Positions 1 to 10,654 of a stretch of DNA of 64,000 bases are shown one piece after another (within the stretch, counting starts at the first letter, position 1; every line of letters begins with the position of its first letter). Source of the stretch: Oscarella lobularis (taxonomy: Eukaryota; Porifera; Homoscleromorpha; Homosclerophorida; Oscarellidae). Under the pieces are notes generated by a model. It was not told the DNA's origin. It made no database searches and saw only the letters and a list, made by a program, of their open reading frames with translations. The position numbers and the translations under genes are program-made. The DNA lies in assembly GCF_947507565.1 (NCBI RefSeq), contig NC_089188.1, forward strand, positions 620,001 to 684,000, read 5' to 3'.

Positions 1-365
1 GCCGTTAGAATATTGCAAAACGGCCGAATAAGCATAATTTCATATGCGCTCATGTCTGAATACAAACGCCTAAACAACCCGTTCGATGAACGGGTAAATC
101 AGCTAGTAGCGTCTATGTATGAGTCACGAGTACTAAGATTTCGTACGAGACAAACCGCAGCCTGTTGCCATATAGAAACGGATAAAGAGTTGTATGGAAA
201 AGTAGATCAACGGCAACGCCCTTATTGAAACGAGCATGCGCTTTTCACAAGTTTCATTTTCACCATTCGACCTTGGTGTGGTGTCTTGGCGTGGGTGCCA
301 CTTCCAATTAAGTTCATCGTTGTGCATTAGTACTTCTCCCTCACTCTGAAACGTTTTATAACCGT
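1..365. other. No gene recognised
   Basis: Only short overlapping reading frames with no recognisable domain and no convincing splice structure. Nothing supportable is seen here. Confidence 0.5.
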
Positions 366-564
366 ATTTCATATGAGCACTTACGTAAAATTGGGGCGTA
401 GTCGCTTTTCTCCGTCGCAGTTCTTCTTTGATATCGCGAAAGATCGAGCGTACATTGCGCGAACTTCAGGGCAAGGTGCGAAAGCGCGTTTGGTGAAACA
501 ACTGATCGATTGATGAACGACCAATAGGATCGCAGGAACGAGTTTGGCGCGTGCCATTGGTGTA
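366..564 (+). repeat. Dispersed ~200-bp repeat, copy 1
   Basis: Closely related sequence recurs at 6154-6374 and 32426-32626. All three copies share a central block with CGCAGTT, AAAGATCGAGCG, GTGAGGCAACTG-like text and a CCAAT box followed by a GATCGCAGG(A/G)ACGAG segment, and end in a GTGCCATTG motif. This copy and the 32426 copy are both directly followed by USP9X-derived sequence, so part of the similarity comes from larger segmental duplication. The class is unknown; a small non-autonomous element or a duplicated promoter would both fit. Confidence 0.6.
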
Positions 565-597
565 AAGAAGCCGTACCCTCCATCATCTCGCTCCATG

Positions 598-3500
598 GGT
601 AGTCAATTCCGCTTATGAATAGATTCGACGTGACGAATTAGTGCTCCCTTGCGATCAATTTCTGACTGGTCTGGTTTACCAGTTTGAACGCACGATCAAA
701 ATATCTAACCATAAAAAGAATTGTCAATAAATTTCTTTATCTCGCTAAGCGACGGACTTCTTCCATAACCTTAGGACGATGAAGACTGACAACCTAGGAA
801 AACGACCAAAAAGACAAGCAAACCTTTTAGACCCATTTGAAACAGGCCTCCCTATCGCAGGGAAACACGGCTCTCTTAGCCAAACAGATCCAAATCTAAA
901 AAAAGCGTCTAACAGAAATTCTTCTAAGGACAGTACTTCTTATATCTATTACCCTGATAGATTGGCTCAAAGAAAGGTACAGCTTCCCCTCTTTGAGGAC
1001 GAATATAGAATGAAAAAATTCACTGCAAGGAGTCAAGTAGCCTTTATCTCTTTCATTTACTTGAGAAACGTCAGTCGGTCATTCACCTGCCGTTCGTGAT
1101 TCGTTCTACCGTCGAGGACGATGTCCTCGGAAGTTGCGCCAAGATTGACTGCAGCGCGAAAAAGAAATAATCGTTTGCTCGAAATGTATCAAATATTCAA
1201 TTTCAAGTTCAAAGGATTTTCTCACTTTGTATGTAGCATTCCAAATTGTTTCAGAAGTTCGAACATACTTGATTGGGAGTCAAAATGCTGAATCATGTCC
1301 TGCCTATAGTAGTATTCCGAATGGCCAGTGGTTCGTGCGGTGCCTAATTTCCATCATGTATCAATGTGCCCCCCTCATAAAAAACTCTATTCCTGATACC
1401 TCAATGTACGTGGTGAAAATGTCTCGCATCATCTTGATCGCTGGAAGGACCCACGTGTCGCTCTTCAACTCGGCAAGGCATCGTTCAATCCACAAACGTC
1501 TGTGCTGATCTAGTTCCTGGATGAAAAGTACTGTCATACACGTTATTACCATATATGTATACTGCTGCACAGCTGTAGTCTAATATTCTGATATGGGCAT
1601 TTACAACTTCATCCATTATTTCGGTAGGGCAGTCTTCGGAATGGGCTAAGTTCCATAGCAATCCCAGTACCTAGATAAGAAATAGGAACCGTATATAAAC
1701 ACTATGAGACGATAAGCCCTTTCAGGGAGGAGTCGGGCTACTCGCACACGACGAGTATCACACTACTACGTAGACTAGCCACCATACACTGAGCAACGGA
1801 GGCACAACCGACAACAACAAGATTTAAATAATAATTACATGGTACCTTTTAACCATCACGCCGTCTTTGTCGTCTTCAGCTAATCGCCGTCTCAATTCGA
1901 TCATTTTCTCTTTTTGAAGCATTCCGGCTTGCAACCAATTCTCCTAAACATCGAAAATGGACCAATTTAAAACGACAAACCAATCCGAAAATGCACCTGA
2001 AAACAATGAAAAAGATAATCAAGCTGCTTAGAAGAAAAATTGCACGCCAACTTCGCCAAAGGATCGTGTATGTTCTTCACGATCGCATCATGCTTTGCAC
2101 CCTACAGCAGGCGTAGAACTTACAAACAAAACGTCTCGTCTCCGTAACAACCTGAGCGGCCCAAATGGCATCCAAATCCGCCTGATTCAACGCGTTCTGT
2201 CGAATCATGAACTGCAAAATTTTCTCCAGTTTCTCGACGTATTGAGGCTGGTGAAGATTGTCGCGCAAGACAACAGTCAAGACTTCGTTTTTCTTGATCT
2301 ACAACTGAACGAGACGGGAAAAGAGGCGAAAGCAGTCTTTGAAAGAAAGAAACGAAGACCTCTCTCTCCCCTATATCTTACCACTAGCGTTTCAGCGCCG
2401 ACAGTTTCGTCCTTCTCTTATTGTCGTCCGTACGACGAAGAACCGTACGACGCTAAGCCCATTTTGTTGACTTCGTTGAGAGCGTTCATTTTTCCATTGA
2501 AGGACGATATTTGAAGGAGCCTGCGTATGGAATAAATGAGCGTATTTTTAAATTTATGAATCCACCTTCTTACCTCAATATCATCCTCATTCTCAACTCC
2601 TCCACTTTCTGAATCACCTCCTTGCGATCCGGATCGCCCCGATAAACAACTTTCAAAGACTTTCATACTAAATAGTTAAGTTGAAAAGTAGATTTTTTGG
2701 CGGGTGAACTAACTCGAAATAGAGACGAAAAGATTTGTTCTTCGCCTCGTTTTTCGCCTCCCTTTTCAAATCGTCGTCGGTGAGACTCTCCAACACGTCC
2801 AGCATTCGATCGGCGCACGGAATCACGTATTTTTGAAGGCATTCCAAAGTCAAAACGTGAGCGCAGCCGCCAAAAGGTCTAGAGAAAGAAATTATTAATG
2901 AGAGTCTAAAATTCTTTTCAAATACCGAATGAGCGCAGCCATGATTTTCACGTTCAGGTTGCTGCCTTCAAGTACGCGCTTTCGCAAGATCTCAAATCCG
3001 TTGTAGGATCCAAAGGCGTTCACAAAATCGACAAGCCAACCCTGGGGATAATGAAAAAAATATCCTTGTATTTAGAGACACGTATCTAGTGCAGTATGAC
3101 CTCTTGCTTACCTTGGGTTTAGGTTTTGCCGGTTTTGCATAGACTACATCACTAAAAGCCTAAGGAAGAAGCGTTTTCTATTAGAACTTCTGGTGTTGAT
3201 TAGTTTAGTACGTAATCAGAATTTTCAGACATTTTGGTGTTGTTGACAACGTGGAAGCGAGACGAAGAACTTAAGACCATTGCCAGAAGATCGAGAAGAT
3301 GCAAGACGTCGTCATTCAACTTGAGAACGCAAAATTGAACAAGTCGAAGATTGTTCTCTTGAATGTTCTGCTATAAAAAATCTTCATCATTATATGTACG
3401 TGTATAAATTCGCAAAAATCCCAAACCTGAATTTCGGCATTCCACGAGCAGAAAGCCTGGTCAAAATTCTAACAAACGACGAATAGAGACCGTCTCTAAA

Positions 3501-3746
3501 GAATCTCTGACACGACTCGCTTTTAGAATCCAAGCCTGAGAGTAAGACAGGGTCTCCCTTAGAAAATCTAAACCCCTTCCATCTAAACTAACCTCTCTTG
3601 CACAACCGTATTGCAGCCAGAAGCAAGACCTCCAAATCGCCGCGAGGCGTCACAGGCACAATCCACTTCGTCCTATTCAAACTATCGTCCAATTTCTGCA
3701 ACACTTTCACCAGAAAATCCGCATCGCAGGCGAAATTCTTCGTCAT
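598..3746 (-). pseudogene. Truncated, frameshifted 5' copy of USP9X-like gene (copy A)
   Basis: Minus-strand exons match, in order, the N-terminal half of USP9X/fat facets: start near 3746, then the [15 protein letters not shown] exon, the [13 protein letters not shown] exon, [83 protein letters not shown] and [12 protein letters not shown]. The same exons lie in the main gene (52500-55906). The CQRFFRDG exon lacks 4 nt near 3459-3461 relative to the other two copies, which destroys the frame before the LTDEA motif. Near 745-760 the exon encoding GEDPDLEP in the main gene is missing, apparently by deletion between short CTTC repeats. Copy A ends at 598 against a dispersed repeat and has no catalytic domain. 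It is a decayed segmental duplicate, although most of its exons remain open. Confidence 0.85.
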
Positions 3747-3861
3747 CCCTTTGCTAAAACCTACAAAGTGATTCACAGAGCGTGTTTCACACGTTGGGCA
3801 GCCTCAAACGAAGTAGAAACGACTCAATGTTCGATCAGCGACTGCAGAGAAATCTGCGACT

Positions 3862-3959
3862 CTCCTCCAGTAGCCTCGCGTGCGCCAGGCCCTTCTCCTC
3901 TGCTCCCGGATAAACCCGGGGAGGAGAAGGGCCTGGCGCACGCGAGGCTACTCCTCCAG
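3862..3959. mobile_element. 80-bp perfect hairpin mini-transposon with 9-bp target duplication
   Basis: Positions 3871-3900 and 3921-3950 are exact reverse complements (30-bp arms) around a 20-nt loop. The hairpin is flanked on both sides by the 9-mer CTCCTCCAG (3862-3870 and 3951-3959). The orthologous position in the paralogous unit near 56025-56035 has a single CTCCTCCAG and no hairpin, which is a natural empty site. This shows insertion with 9-bp duplication. The mobilising transposase is unknown. Confidence 0.85.
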
Positions 3960-4258
3960 CTAGCGAAGAGAATCGAGGACGAGCACGCTAAGATTCAAGA
4001 TGGAGGGCGACAGAATTTATTCGTCGTTTCCCGGTTATTATCTTGTCGTATAGCTTCTAGCTTCCAAGAGCGCGACATTTGTGTGACCCTCTCATCGCTA
4101 GATATCTTTCGAGGTGTTTGCATAAAGCAATGGCGTCAAATGTGTCGACAGAATGTACGATCAATGCCAGGGAAGCCTTGACACTAAATCTCTTTTTTAG
4201 AACAGGTTTCCTAATGCTAGAGAGCAGCTCGACGGGCAGCAGTAAGCGATGCTATAGT
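3960..4258. repeat. Shared 5' leader segment of the duplicated unit
   Basis: The text around AAGATTCAAGATGGAGG and the following ~270 bases recur at 56030-56335 and 33535-33800, and the first part is found in reverse orientation inside the R1 repeat at 8310-8400. It separates the USP9X-derived exons from the nuclease-like gene in both full units. No protein is supported; it could be an untranslated first exon or promoter region that moved with the duplication. Confidence 0.6.
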
Positions 4259-4450
4259 GTATTCAGCATCACTTCTGTTACTGCGTAAAATGTCGACACT
4301 AAATCTGCGTCATAATAGGCCAATTTCTTTTCCAGGACAACGATGTCCTGAACAGCGCCAGAAAAAATTTTTTCATAACTATTATCAATGTATAGGCCAG
4401 AAAAAATTGTTTAATAATAATTTTGCTAAACTCAATTTCTTTTGAATGCT
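4259..4450. repeat. Dispersed ~190-bp repeat, copy 1
   Basis: Resembles 38482-38668 (ATTCAGCA(T/C)CACTTCT at one end, TTTCTTTTGAA at the other, with A/T-rich middle). In the paralogous unit at 56386-56464 the central 112 bp is absent and only one CAATTTCTTTT remains, whereas here that 11-mer is present twice (4321-4331 and 4433-4443). Either an insertion with target duplication or a deletion between direct repeats. Confidence 0.55.
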
Positions 4451-4808
4451 CTTTAATTAATTAGGACGTGTAATAATGACGAGTGTTAGAAACCGGTCAT
4501 CACGCGTTCATTGCAAGCCTGAGAGCCTTATTGCAGTGAAAACAGTATTGCACGAATATAGAACACATCGCACTTGGCCAAGTGCAGTGTTAATAATCTG
4601 TATTTTATTTCAGTGCACGGAAGAACATGCGTGCACGAAAAAACAGTGGTGGACGACAGAGTAACATAATCATGAGTAAAACGTTTGCAGTACAAAATGA
4701 GGAACGATTCTTTGACAAACGGTTACAACTTCGATTGTCACATATCTTCATACCTTTCGACAACAGGATGGGTTAGAACGGTCTTTTCTTCCTCATTTAC
4801 GTACACAT
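4451..4808. other. Intergenic part of duplicated unit
   Basis: No gene. The sequence is a diverged duplicate of about 56465-56739, including the segments around CCGGTCATCACGCGT and CACTTGGCCAAGTGCA, and leads into the 3' end of the nuclease-like gene copy. Confidence 0.5.
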
Positions 4809-5381
4809 TCAAACCAACGCCCCATTTGACGTTTGACTCCATTTCTCCAGTTTGGGACGAAATCCATTCTTCAGAAAATTCTCGTATTTGAAAAAATATT
4901 TCTGACTTTCTATTTGCCGAATCCCTTCTCTCTCATCGAACGGATTCAATTTCACTTCGACAATTATTCCGCATCTTTTCGAGTGCACCACGAAGTGAGG
5001 TCGCACGTCTTCTTCTAAAGCGAGATCAGAATGCACTTCTATGCTCCCGACGGCAGACAATGCCGCCAGAATATGTAAAGTTTTCCAGAGAGATAATAAA
5101 TGAGTCTCAACAAAGTTACAAGGCATCTTGTCGCGTCCGTCTGGTTCAAAGATACGAGATGGGGGTTGCTCTAAAGTGGAGCCTAAATGACAGGCCCATT
5201 GAAAAACATCTTGGTTTTCCAGCGCTTTCGTAAACTTGTAGAACAACGAGCTTTCGTCCCCAATACTGTAGTGTGGCCTTGTAGACCTGGAAAAACCATA
5301 CGAGGTATCTTCCGTTGGCCCCTTGCGACGATCCCTCCAGTGCCCCTGCCGAAGCAAATAGGTTACAAAACGAACGTGCAA
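4809..5381 (-). pseudogene. PD-(D/E)XK-like small protein, copy 1 (3'-frameshifted)
   Basis: This is one of three copies of an unnamed protein of about 170 residues (others 7045-7560 plus and 56740-57290 minus). The conserved body reads KFTKALENQDVFQWACHLG, then a run ending VRPHFVVHSKRCGIIVEVK, then REGIRQIESQKYFFKYENF. The strand-ending VEVK with a downstream QIESQxYFxKY helix resembles the ExK and Q-x-x-x-Y elements of PD-(D/E)XK nucleases. In this copy a single base is missing near 4826-4829 relative to the other copies (TCAAAATGG becomes TCAAATGG), so the C-terminal WGVGLNVYVNEE segment is out of frame and the frame stops early. The 5' end reads from a plausible acceptor (TTTTTCCAG, near 5296); the longer upstream frame is doubtful. 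It lies upstream of copy A of the USP9X exons, as the 56740 copy lies upstream of the main gene. Confidence 0.6.
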
Positions 5382-5639
5382 GCTAAAATTATAGGTATAT
5401 AAAGTTAATCATTATTTTTCAATTATTAGTGTTTATTATATCCCTCTATCCTACTTCATAAACGCTAAGTCTCTATGAAAATTAATGAATGGTCTGAGTG
5501 GAAATTGAAGGTAACTAAAGATGGACTGTAAATTAGAATGAAATTGAACAAAGTGAAAATAATTTTAAGATATGAATGACTTCTGTTTTTCTAATTAGAT
5601 TAGAAGTTTCACGATGCTAATGATTATATGGATCATGGA

Positions 5640-6153
5640 ACATTCTGACCACACCCACATTGTTGGCGTGGTCTTTACATAACTGTTCTTTGACACCTAT
5701 AGCCTAGTGAATGAAAGACTTGTCTTTCGGCAGCTAAAGAGCCAATAACCACACCCATACTGGAGGCGGGGTCGCCACGAGGCGTATTTCGCAAATAAAA
5801 CCTAGAAATGAATGGCGTACCATTTTCGAAGCTTACTGAATCTCGTTGCTGCCCACAGTTGAATGGACTTGGGAAAAAATATCCAAAAAAGGCCCCCCTT
5901 TTCACAAAAACAACTCATATCTTTCCAACGCTGTGCGTAACGCATACCTTGTCCCTTTCGTTTTACAAGCAGCGCCTCTCAGCAAAAGACTTCGTGCGAT
6001 CGCGAAAGGGGCCCCTCTTCCATTGCGTCGCTTTAGAGCCTTCAGAATGCAGCGCGAGCAAGGCTTTCGGCAGTGATGAAACGAACAACGATCGATCGTT
6101 CGACGTAGCTGTTAATGGACGAGTTTTTCGGGCAAAAACGACTCGAATTTACC
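5640..6153. repeat. Diverged relative of the BTB-kelch upstream region
   Basis: The segment containing AAAACCTAGAAATGAA, a GAATCTCGTTGC-like block and CCACAGTT resembles 18330-18600 and 30125-30400, the leader of the BTB-kelch gene and its truncated duplicate. The match is weaker than between those two. No protein is supported here. The stretch 5400-5639 upstream shows nothing recognisable. Confidence 0.4.
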
Positions 6154-6374
6154 TATGAGCGCTTGCCATTGGTGCCTATAGTCGCTTTTCTTTGTCGCAG
6201 TTCTTCTCCGAGAGCGAGAAAGATCGAGCGGGTATCGTGCTAACTTCAGCAGCGCGGTGCGATCGGAGGAACGTTGTGTGCGAAGGCGTTCGGTGAGGCA
6301 ACTGCCCGATCAATGCGGGTAACTGAACGACCAATAAGATCGCAGGGACGAGTTTGGCACGTGCCATTGATGTA
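6154..6374 (+). repeat. Dispersed ~200-bp repeat, copy 2
   Basis: Same family as 366-564 and 32426-32626. This copy starts at TATGAGCGCTTGCCATTGG and ends at CGTGCCATTGATG, so its two ends carry a loosely inverted/repeated GCCATTG motif. It is not followed by USP9X sequence, so the repeat can exist on its own. Confidence 0.55.
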
Positions 6375-7044
6375 AAATACTTACAGTCACATGGACAAAG
6401 ACGCGGGAATCTGCGGGAATCAGCATAACGTTCACGTGATCAGACCTCAGACGTCGTACATACGTAAACGTCATCAGAAACCTAAACAGCAGAGATACAC
6501 ATATACATGTAGACTACAGCGCTTCAGCTTACAATTATTATTAGCTCATTAAACTATAATATAGAGAACATCATTAAATGCACTTGTAGAATTAATATCA
6601 AAAAATTTTAGAAAAATGCCCACTCGATCAACTAAATATCAAGCATTTTGCAACATTTCACTTACTTTTTTACAACGCGGTTTTTCACAGAGCTATATTT
6701 AGTGCACTTTAGCTATCTGTGATCATATTCTTTGTTTTAAGCGCCATCTGTCGTCACCTTGACGTCATCAACAAAATTTCTAACGCGCGCCAACACCAAC
6801 CACGAAGAGCCCTGCGCTTTGAGCGACTTCCCTGCGAACGATCGAGCTGTAAGTGTGTACCAAGAGCGTGCCGAAGCTCACTCGCGACCAAGAAGTAAAC
6901 CGGTTCTTTGTATATTTTCACAGAGGACCCCTAAACCGTTCATCGGGTTTAATCTTAGACCCACCCCCATGCATGAGCGATTATCGTTCACTGTTATTTC
7001 GTACGATGGGAATAATTGCTCGTCGATTTTAGAATCGAAGAAAA
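6375..7044. other. Intergenic, nothing recognised
   Basis: A/T-rich spacer upstream of the intact nuclease-like gene. Some CGTCATCA/CACGTGATC-type short palindromes are present, but no feature can be supported. It must hold the promoter or a 5' exon of the next gene. Confidence 0.4.
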
Positions 7045-7560
7045 ATGATGCAAAGATCAATGTTTGACAAGACAACGGAAGCTCTCGAGAACCAAGATAT
7101 TTTCCAATGGGCTTGTCACATGGGTTCCGTTAAGGAGAACCTGCCATCTAAAATCTTTGAAGACGAGGGATTCGACGAGCGGGCTTCTAACCTTCTTGAG
7201 CTTCATTTATCTTCTCTCACGATTGCTTTGCGTATACTGATGGAACAATCTCACGGCTCCCTCGAAGTGCATCCTTCTCTCGCTCTAGAAGAAGGCGTGC
7301 GGCCTCACTTTGTCGTGCACTCGAAAAAATGCGGAATAATGGTCGAAGTGAAAATGAATCCGTCTGATGAGCGAGAGGGAATCAGGCAAATCGAAAGTCA
7401 GGAGTATTTTTCCAAGTATGAGAAATTCCTGAACATTCACGGCTTCCTTGCCAAATTGGCAAAATGGAGAAGCACGTCTAAGTGGAGCGTTGCCTTGAAT
7501 GTTTACGTCAATGAAGAAGCGAAGGCTATTGTTGTCCGTCCTGTTGTCGAAAAGTATTGA
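7045..7560 (+). CDS. PD-(D/E)XK-nuclease-like small protein, copy 2 (intact)
   Basis: A single open frame of 171 codons starting at tandem ATGs (7045 and 7048) and ending TGA. The body has an N-terminal helix-rich part (EALENQDIFQWACHMG), a middle leading to VRPHFVVHSKKCGIMVEVK (about residues 92-110), an acidic REGIRQIESQEYFSKYEKF helix (115-134) and a terminal WSVALNVYVNEE strand pair. The core order hydrophobic strand, E-x-K, then a helix with Q and Y matches the general PD-(D/E)XK layout, in particular ExK followed by an A-x-x-Q-I-x-x-x-x-Y helix. The usual Asp on the first strand appears as His (RPHF), so activity is uncertain. No secretion signal or membrane segment is seen. The two sister copies sit beside USP9X-derived exons; this one is isolated and on the opposite strand. 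Nuclease relationship is inference from pattern only. Confidence 0.6.
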   Translation: MMQRSMFDKTTEALENQDIFQWACHMGSVKENLPSKIFEDEGFDERASNLLELHLSSLTIALRILMEQSHGSLEVHPSLALEEGVRPHFVVHSKKCGIMVEVKMNPSDEREGIRQIESQEYFSKYEKFLNIHGFLAKLAKWRSTSKWSVALNVYVNEEAKAIVVRPVVEKY

Positions 7561-8309
7561 CGGTTTAACTGACTCTGTGAAAATCGAAATTAGAAGTTGT
7601 AAACCGTGTTGTCAAATCATCTTGCTGTTCCCCAATGTTTTTCTGATTCTGGGTATATACACTATATGTGTGCATGCATGTTGTGTCAATTGTGCAAAGG
7701 AATAGTTGAGTAAGTGTACTCTCTAGTGTCGTCTAAATGTCTGACAGACGTTCTTTCAAGACCCTAAGGTCTAACACTGTCAGTCAATTTTTGGAAATTC
7801 TTTCATACCCAGTTGAATTAAACAGGTACATCTTTTACGACAGTGAAGATCACTGTTTAATCCTTCACTGTTATTTTTTCCTAACGTTTAAAAACGTAAG
7901 ATTTCTTCTATGCCTTCGATACAAAAGGGGCCTCACAAACATTATATCGACGTACACAAAAGTAAAAAAGCTCGTACATTCCGTGGAGTCTCCATAACGA
8001 TAACACAATGGAACGATAGAATAGAAAGGACAGGTGAGGCCCCATTTGGGCATTCAGAATCACTCGGGCCACGATACTTTTTTCCGCAAGGGCCATTGTG
8101 AACTTCGTCCTTTAATCTTCATGGAGACCAACGTCTTAATTTTCGCTTGAGCAACGGAGAAAAGAGTTGGACTTACGACGGAGGGGGGCGAGCTTCGAAT
8201 TCGTCTCTTCGGGGATAAGGAAACATTGAGACGCGTCAACTGGGCACACTAGGTGTAGGCCTTTAGAATATCGACTGACAGAATAATAACGTCGCGTCCA
8301 CAAGTGTCT
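7561..8309. other. Intergenic, nothing recognised
   Basis: Short overlapping frames on both strands at 7737-8101 show no recognisable family and no splice support. Likely 3' flank of the nuclease-like gene. Confidence 0.4.
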
Positions 8310-8569
8310 TGTCCTCCATCTTGAATCTTAGCGTGCTCGTCCTCGACTCTCTTCTCTCCGCTGCTCGATTTTTATGCATTTTGGACGATCGATTATGTCT
8401 TCGCGACTGAATATTGATCGAAATGAGGTAAAATCGTCGTCCAAGCGCCTCGATCCGACGTCGACAGTGCGTCGATCCAAGCACGCATTCGAAGCAGGTG
8501 AGCGAAAGTGTTCCTCTCCATTCCCACGAACACATGCAACGTAATTTTGGTCGTTTTATCGATTGTGCT

Positions 8570-8590
8570 CCCCCCCCCCCCCCCCCCCCC
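8570..8590. repeat. Poly-C tract
   Basis: A run of 21 C, followed by AAACTG. Simple repeat that interrupts R1 copy 1. Confidence 0.95.
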
Positions 8591-9154
8591 AAACTGAAAT
8601 TGTACAGAGCTAGGGCTCGATATCTCGCGAATGCTCTATTTCGTTAAGCTTCGATCGAGTTCGCTGCGTTCTCTTCAGAAAGCGAACTTGTTCGAAAGCG
8701 TTTGAACGTTTTTGGTCGCTCTTTGTCGCGCTTTCGTCGCGTTTCGCGAGGCGTCGACGTCACATCCGGCTATACCATGCACGCGTGCACGTGTTCGTCT
8801 CTTGTTTCCCTCTTCTTTTGGGACAAACGCTGCACGCGCGTGATCACTCCAATTATTACCATTTTTGGTTGTGCGTAGAGGTGCAAAAGGCAACGCTGTC
8901 TCTCGTGACATCGTTGCGGTTAATTACGCACACCCATCGTCCAATGAGAGAAGAGCCCGCGTCATCGTTCGTGCACGAGCTACATAAAGTCGTGCACGAC
9001 GCTCTCCCTCTTTACGTAACCCCGTCGCTTGAGAACTCGCTCGTACGCTCTGTGAGTCGTTGGAAGACAGGGAGCCAGAGGGGCCATCGATTCGACCGAC
9101 GCAATCGTCCTGGAGCAACGATCTGGAAGTGATTAGAGGCGCAACCATAAGACT

Positions 9155-9727
9155 AGTCTCGTTCCCAGCCCCTCCCCCTCCGTTAATATCACTACGGGGA
9201 GAGGGTCTGGGGACATGCCTTTGATCTCGTTGTGCACCGCTCCCCCCAATTTTGGGTGGGCGATAATTGGATGACGTAGTAGCCGCGAAGTAGCAAAGTG
9301 CACGCGCGAAGTAGCGATTCAGCTTTGCGCGTCGATTTCCAGCTACATTACAGTACGGATCGCGAGAATCTCCGAGTCGCTCTATAGGGTATGCAAAGGG
9401 GCGCAGCAGAACGGTTTCGCCGGTATAGAGATCTGCGCTCGTGTGCGCTTATCTCGCACCGCACTCGCCGACTACTGCCGGCGAAACCGTTTTTGCAGCG
9501 CATACCCTATAGAGCGAGATTCTTGCGATCCGTGTAGCTAGAAATCGACGCGCAACGCTGAATCGCGTGTGCACTTGCTACTTCGCGCGTGCACTTGCTA
9601 CTTCGCCGCTACTACGTCATCCAATTATCGCCCACCCAAAATCGGGGGGAGCGGTGCACAAAGGCATGTCCCCAGACCCTCTCCCCGTAGTGATATTAAC
9701 GGAGGGGGAGGGGCTGGGAACGAGACT
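9155..9727. mobile_element. 573-bp foldback element in R1
   Basis: The left arm (9155-9423) and right arm (9478-9727) are imperfect reverse complements, each about 250-270 bp: AGTCTCGTTCCCAGCC at the left end pairs with GGCTGGGAACGAGACT at the right end, and the inner pairs include GCTCTATAGGGTATGC and its complement. A loop of about 54 nt lies between. Flanks ACCATAAGACT (9144-9154) and ACCCTAAGACC (9728-9738) look like an 11-bp (or 9-bp) target duplication with one or two changes. The same locus in R1 copy 2 (27210-27225 region) reads straight through with one copy, an empty site. No coding potential; non-autonomous. Confidence 0.85.
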
Positions 9728-10262
9728 ACCCTAAGACCTCTAGGGGCTTCCGGATCGGAGTGCCGCCGTCTTTTCGACGGTGGAGCGCTTCAACTCGCTC
9801 CGTTTCACCGTAGATTTATTCTACTGTGTAAAATGGGACAGCGTCGACGTTGGCCGGCTCTCCTCCACGTCGAGCACACGATGAGCGGGCCTCTTCGGCG
9901 GTGGCGATAGTCGTCTCCCGGGGTGGCAACGAACCTCGGGGGCTCACCCAAGGTGGGTTCTGATCCAATTCATGCCGTTGGTGAGGGTCGACTGGGTTGC
10001 GAAGCGTCTGGACCTCCACGTGGTGCGACCTTGGTCACGCTAACACAGACGCGCTCTTCTTTCGTCGTTTCGGGTAAGTACGTTGCTTCGATGTTTGGAT
10101 ACTGGCCTCGTGTTTTCAGATATTTGTGCGCAAGCGGTGGCAGCGAAGATCTTCCTTTTGCCATCCGATCAGGTGACGATTAGGGGTGTGACTTTTTTTA
10201 TCATTTTTTTTCGCTGACGGGCACTTCGTATTGAGACAAAGTCAGTCGAGTGCTTTTTTCTT

Positions 10263-10654
10263 TGTGCCGTGTTTAGATTGGCTCGATTTTAGTATATTCA
10301 CGCAATTGATAGATATGCATTTAACCCGGTACTTCTTATCACGTGTGTCCAGAGCTTTCTACTTGAAATCCCCAGACGTAAGCCGAGCCGACGCTGTTCT
10401 TATGCTCAAAGTCTCTCGATGTTCTATTTGCCTGACCACCAGTGATGCATATGCCTTCTTCGTACTGATGTAACTAGGGCTCTGGCAATGGATTCTTTCG
10501 TACGTTCGCGTGTCCGGTTCCTTTAAAGATCTTCTAGCCATCCCCAGGTCGATCAATCGTCCCAGTTCCTTTGATAAACAAGACGATCTGCCATTGTTTG
10601 TGTTTCGAAATCACGTGTCGAATTATTAAGATCCAAAACGTTGTGCACCATCAT
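10263..10654. other. Intergenic, nothing recognised
   Basis: No domain-bearing frame and no repeat match elsewhere in the window. Confidence 0.4.

Larger units (their letters stand above)
8310..10262 (+). repeat. R1 dispersed repeat, copy 1 (carries a foldback insertion)
   Basis: About 1.3 kb matches the reverse complement of 26700-27935 almost end to end, if 9155-9727 plus one flank duplicate is removed. Shared landmarks: CGTCGTCCAAG, GGCGTCGACGTCACATCCGG-like text, CATGCACGCGTGCACGTGTTC, GGGACAAACGCTGCACGCG, the ACATAAAGTCGTGCACGACG block, GACCTCTAGGGGCTTCCGG and a GTAAGTACGTTGCTTCGATG splice-donor-like site. Partial copies lie at 33375-33555 and 57790-58000. A reading frame (8785-9132) is semi-conserved with the 27333-27656 minus frame but shows no known domain. 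It may be a mobile element or a duplicated non-coding transcript. Confidence 0.7.

Noticed and set aside
9569-10183. Possible protein genes in the R1/foldback region
   Set aside because: The frames overlap the inverted arm of the foldback, differ between the two R1 copies and contain no domain.
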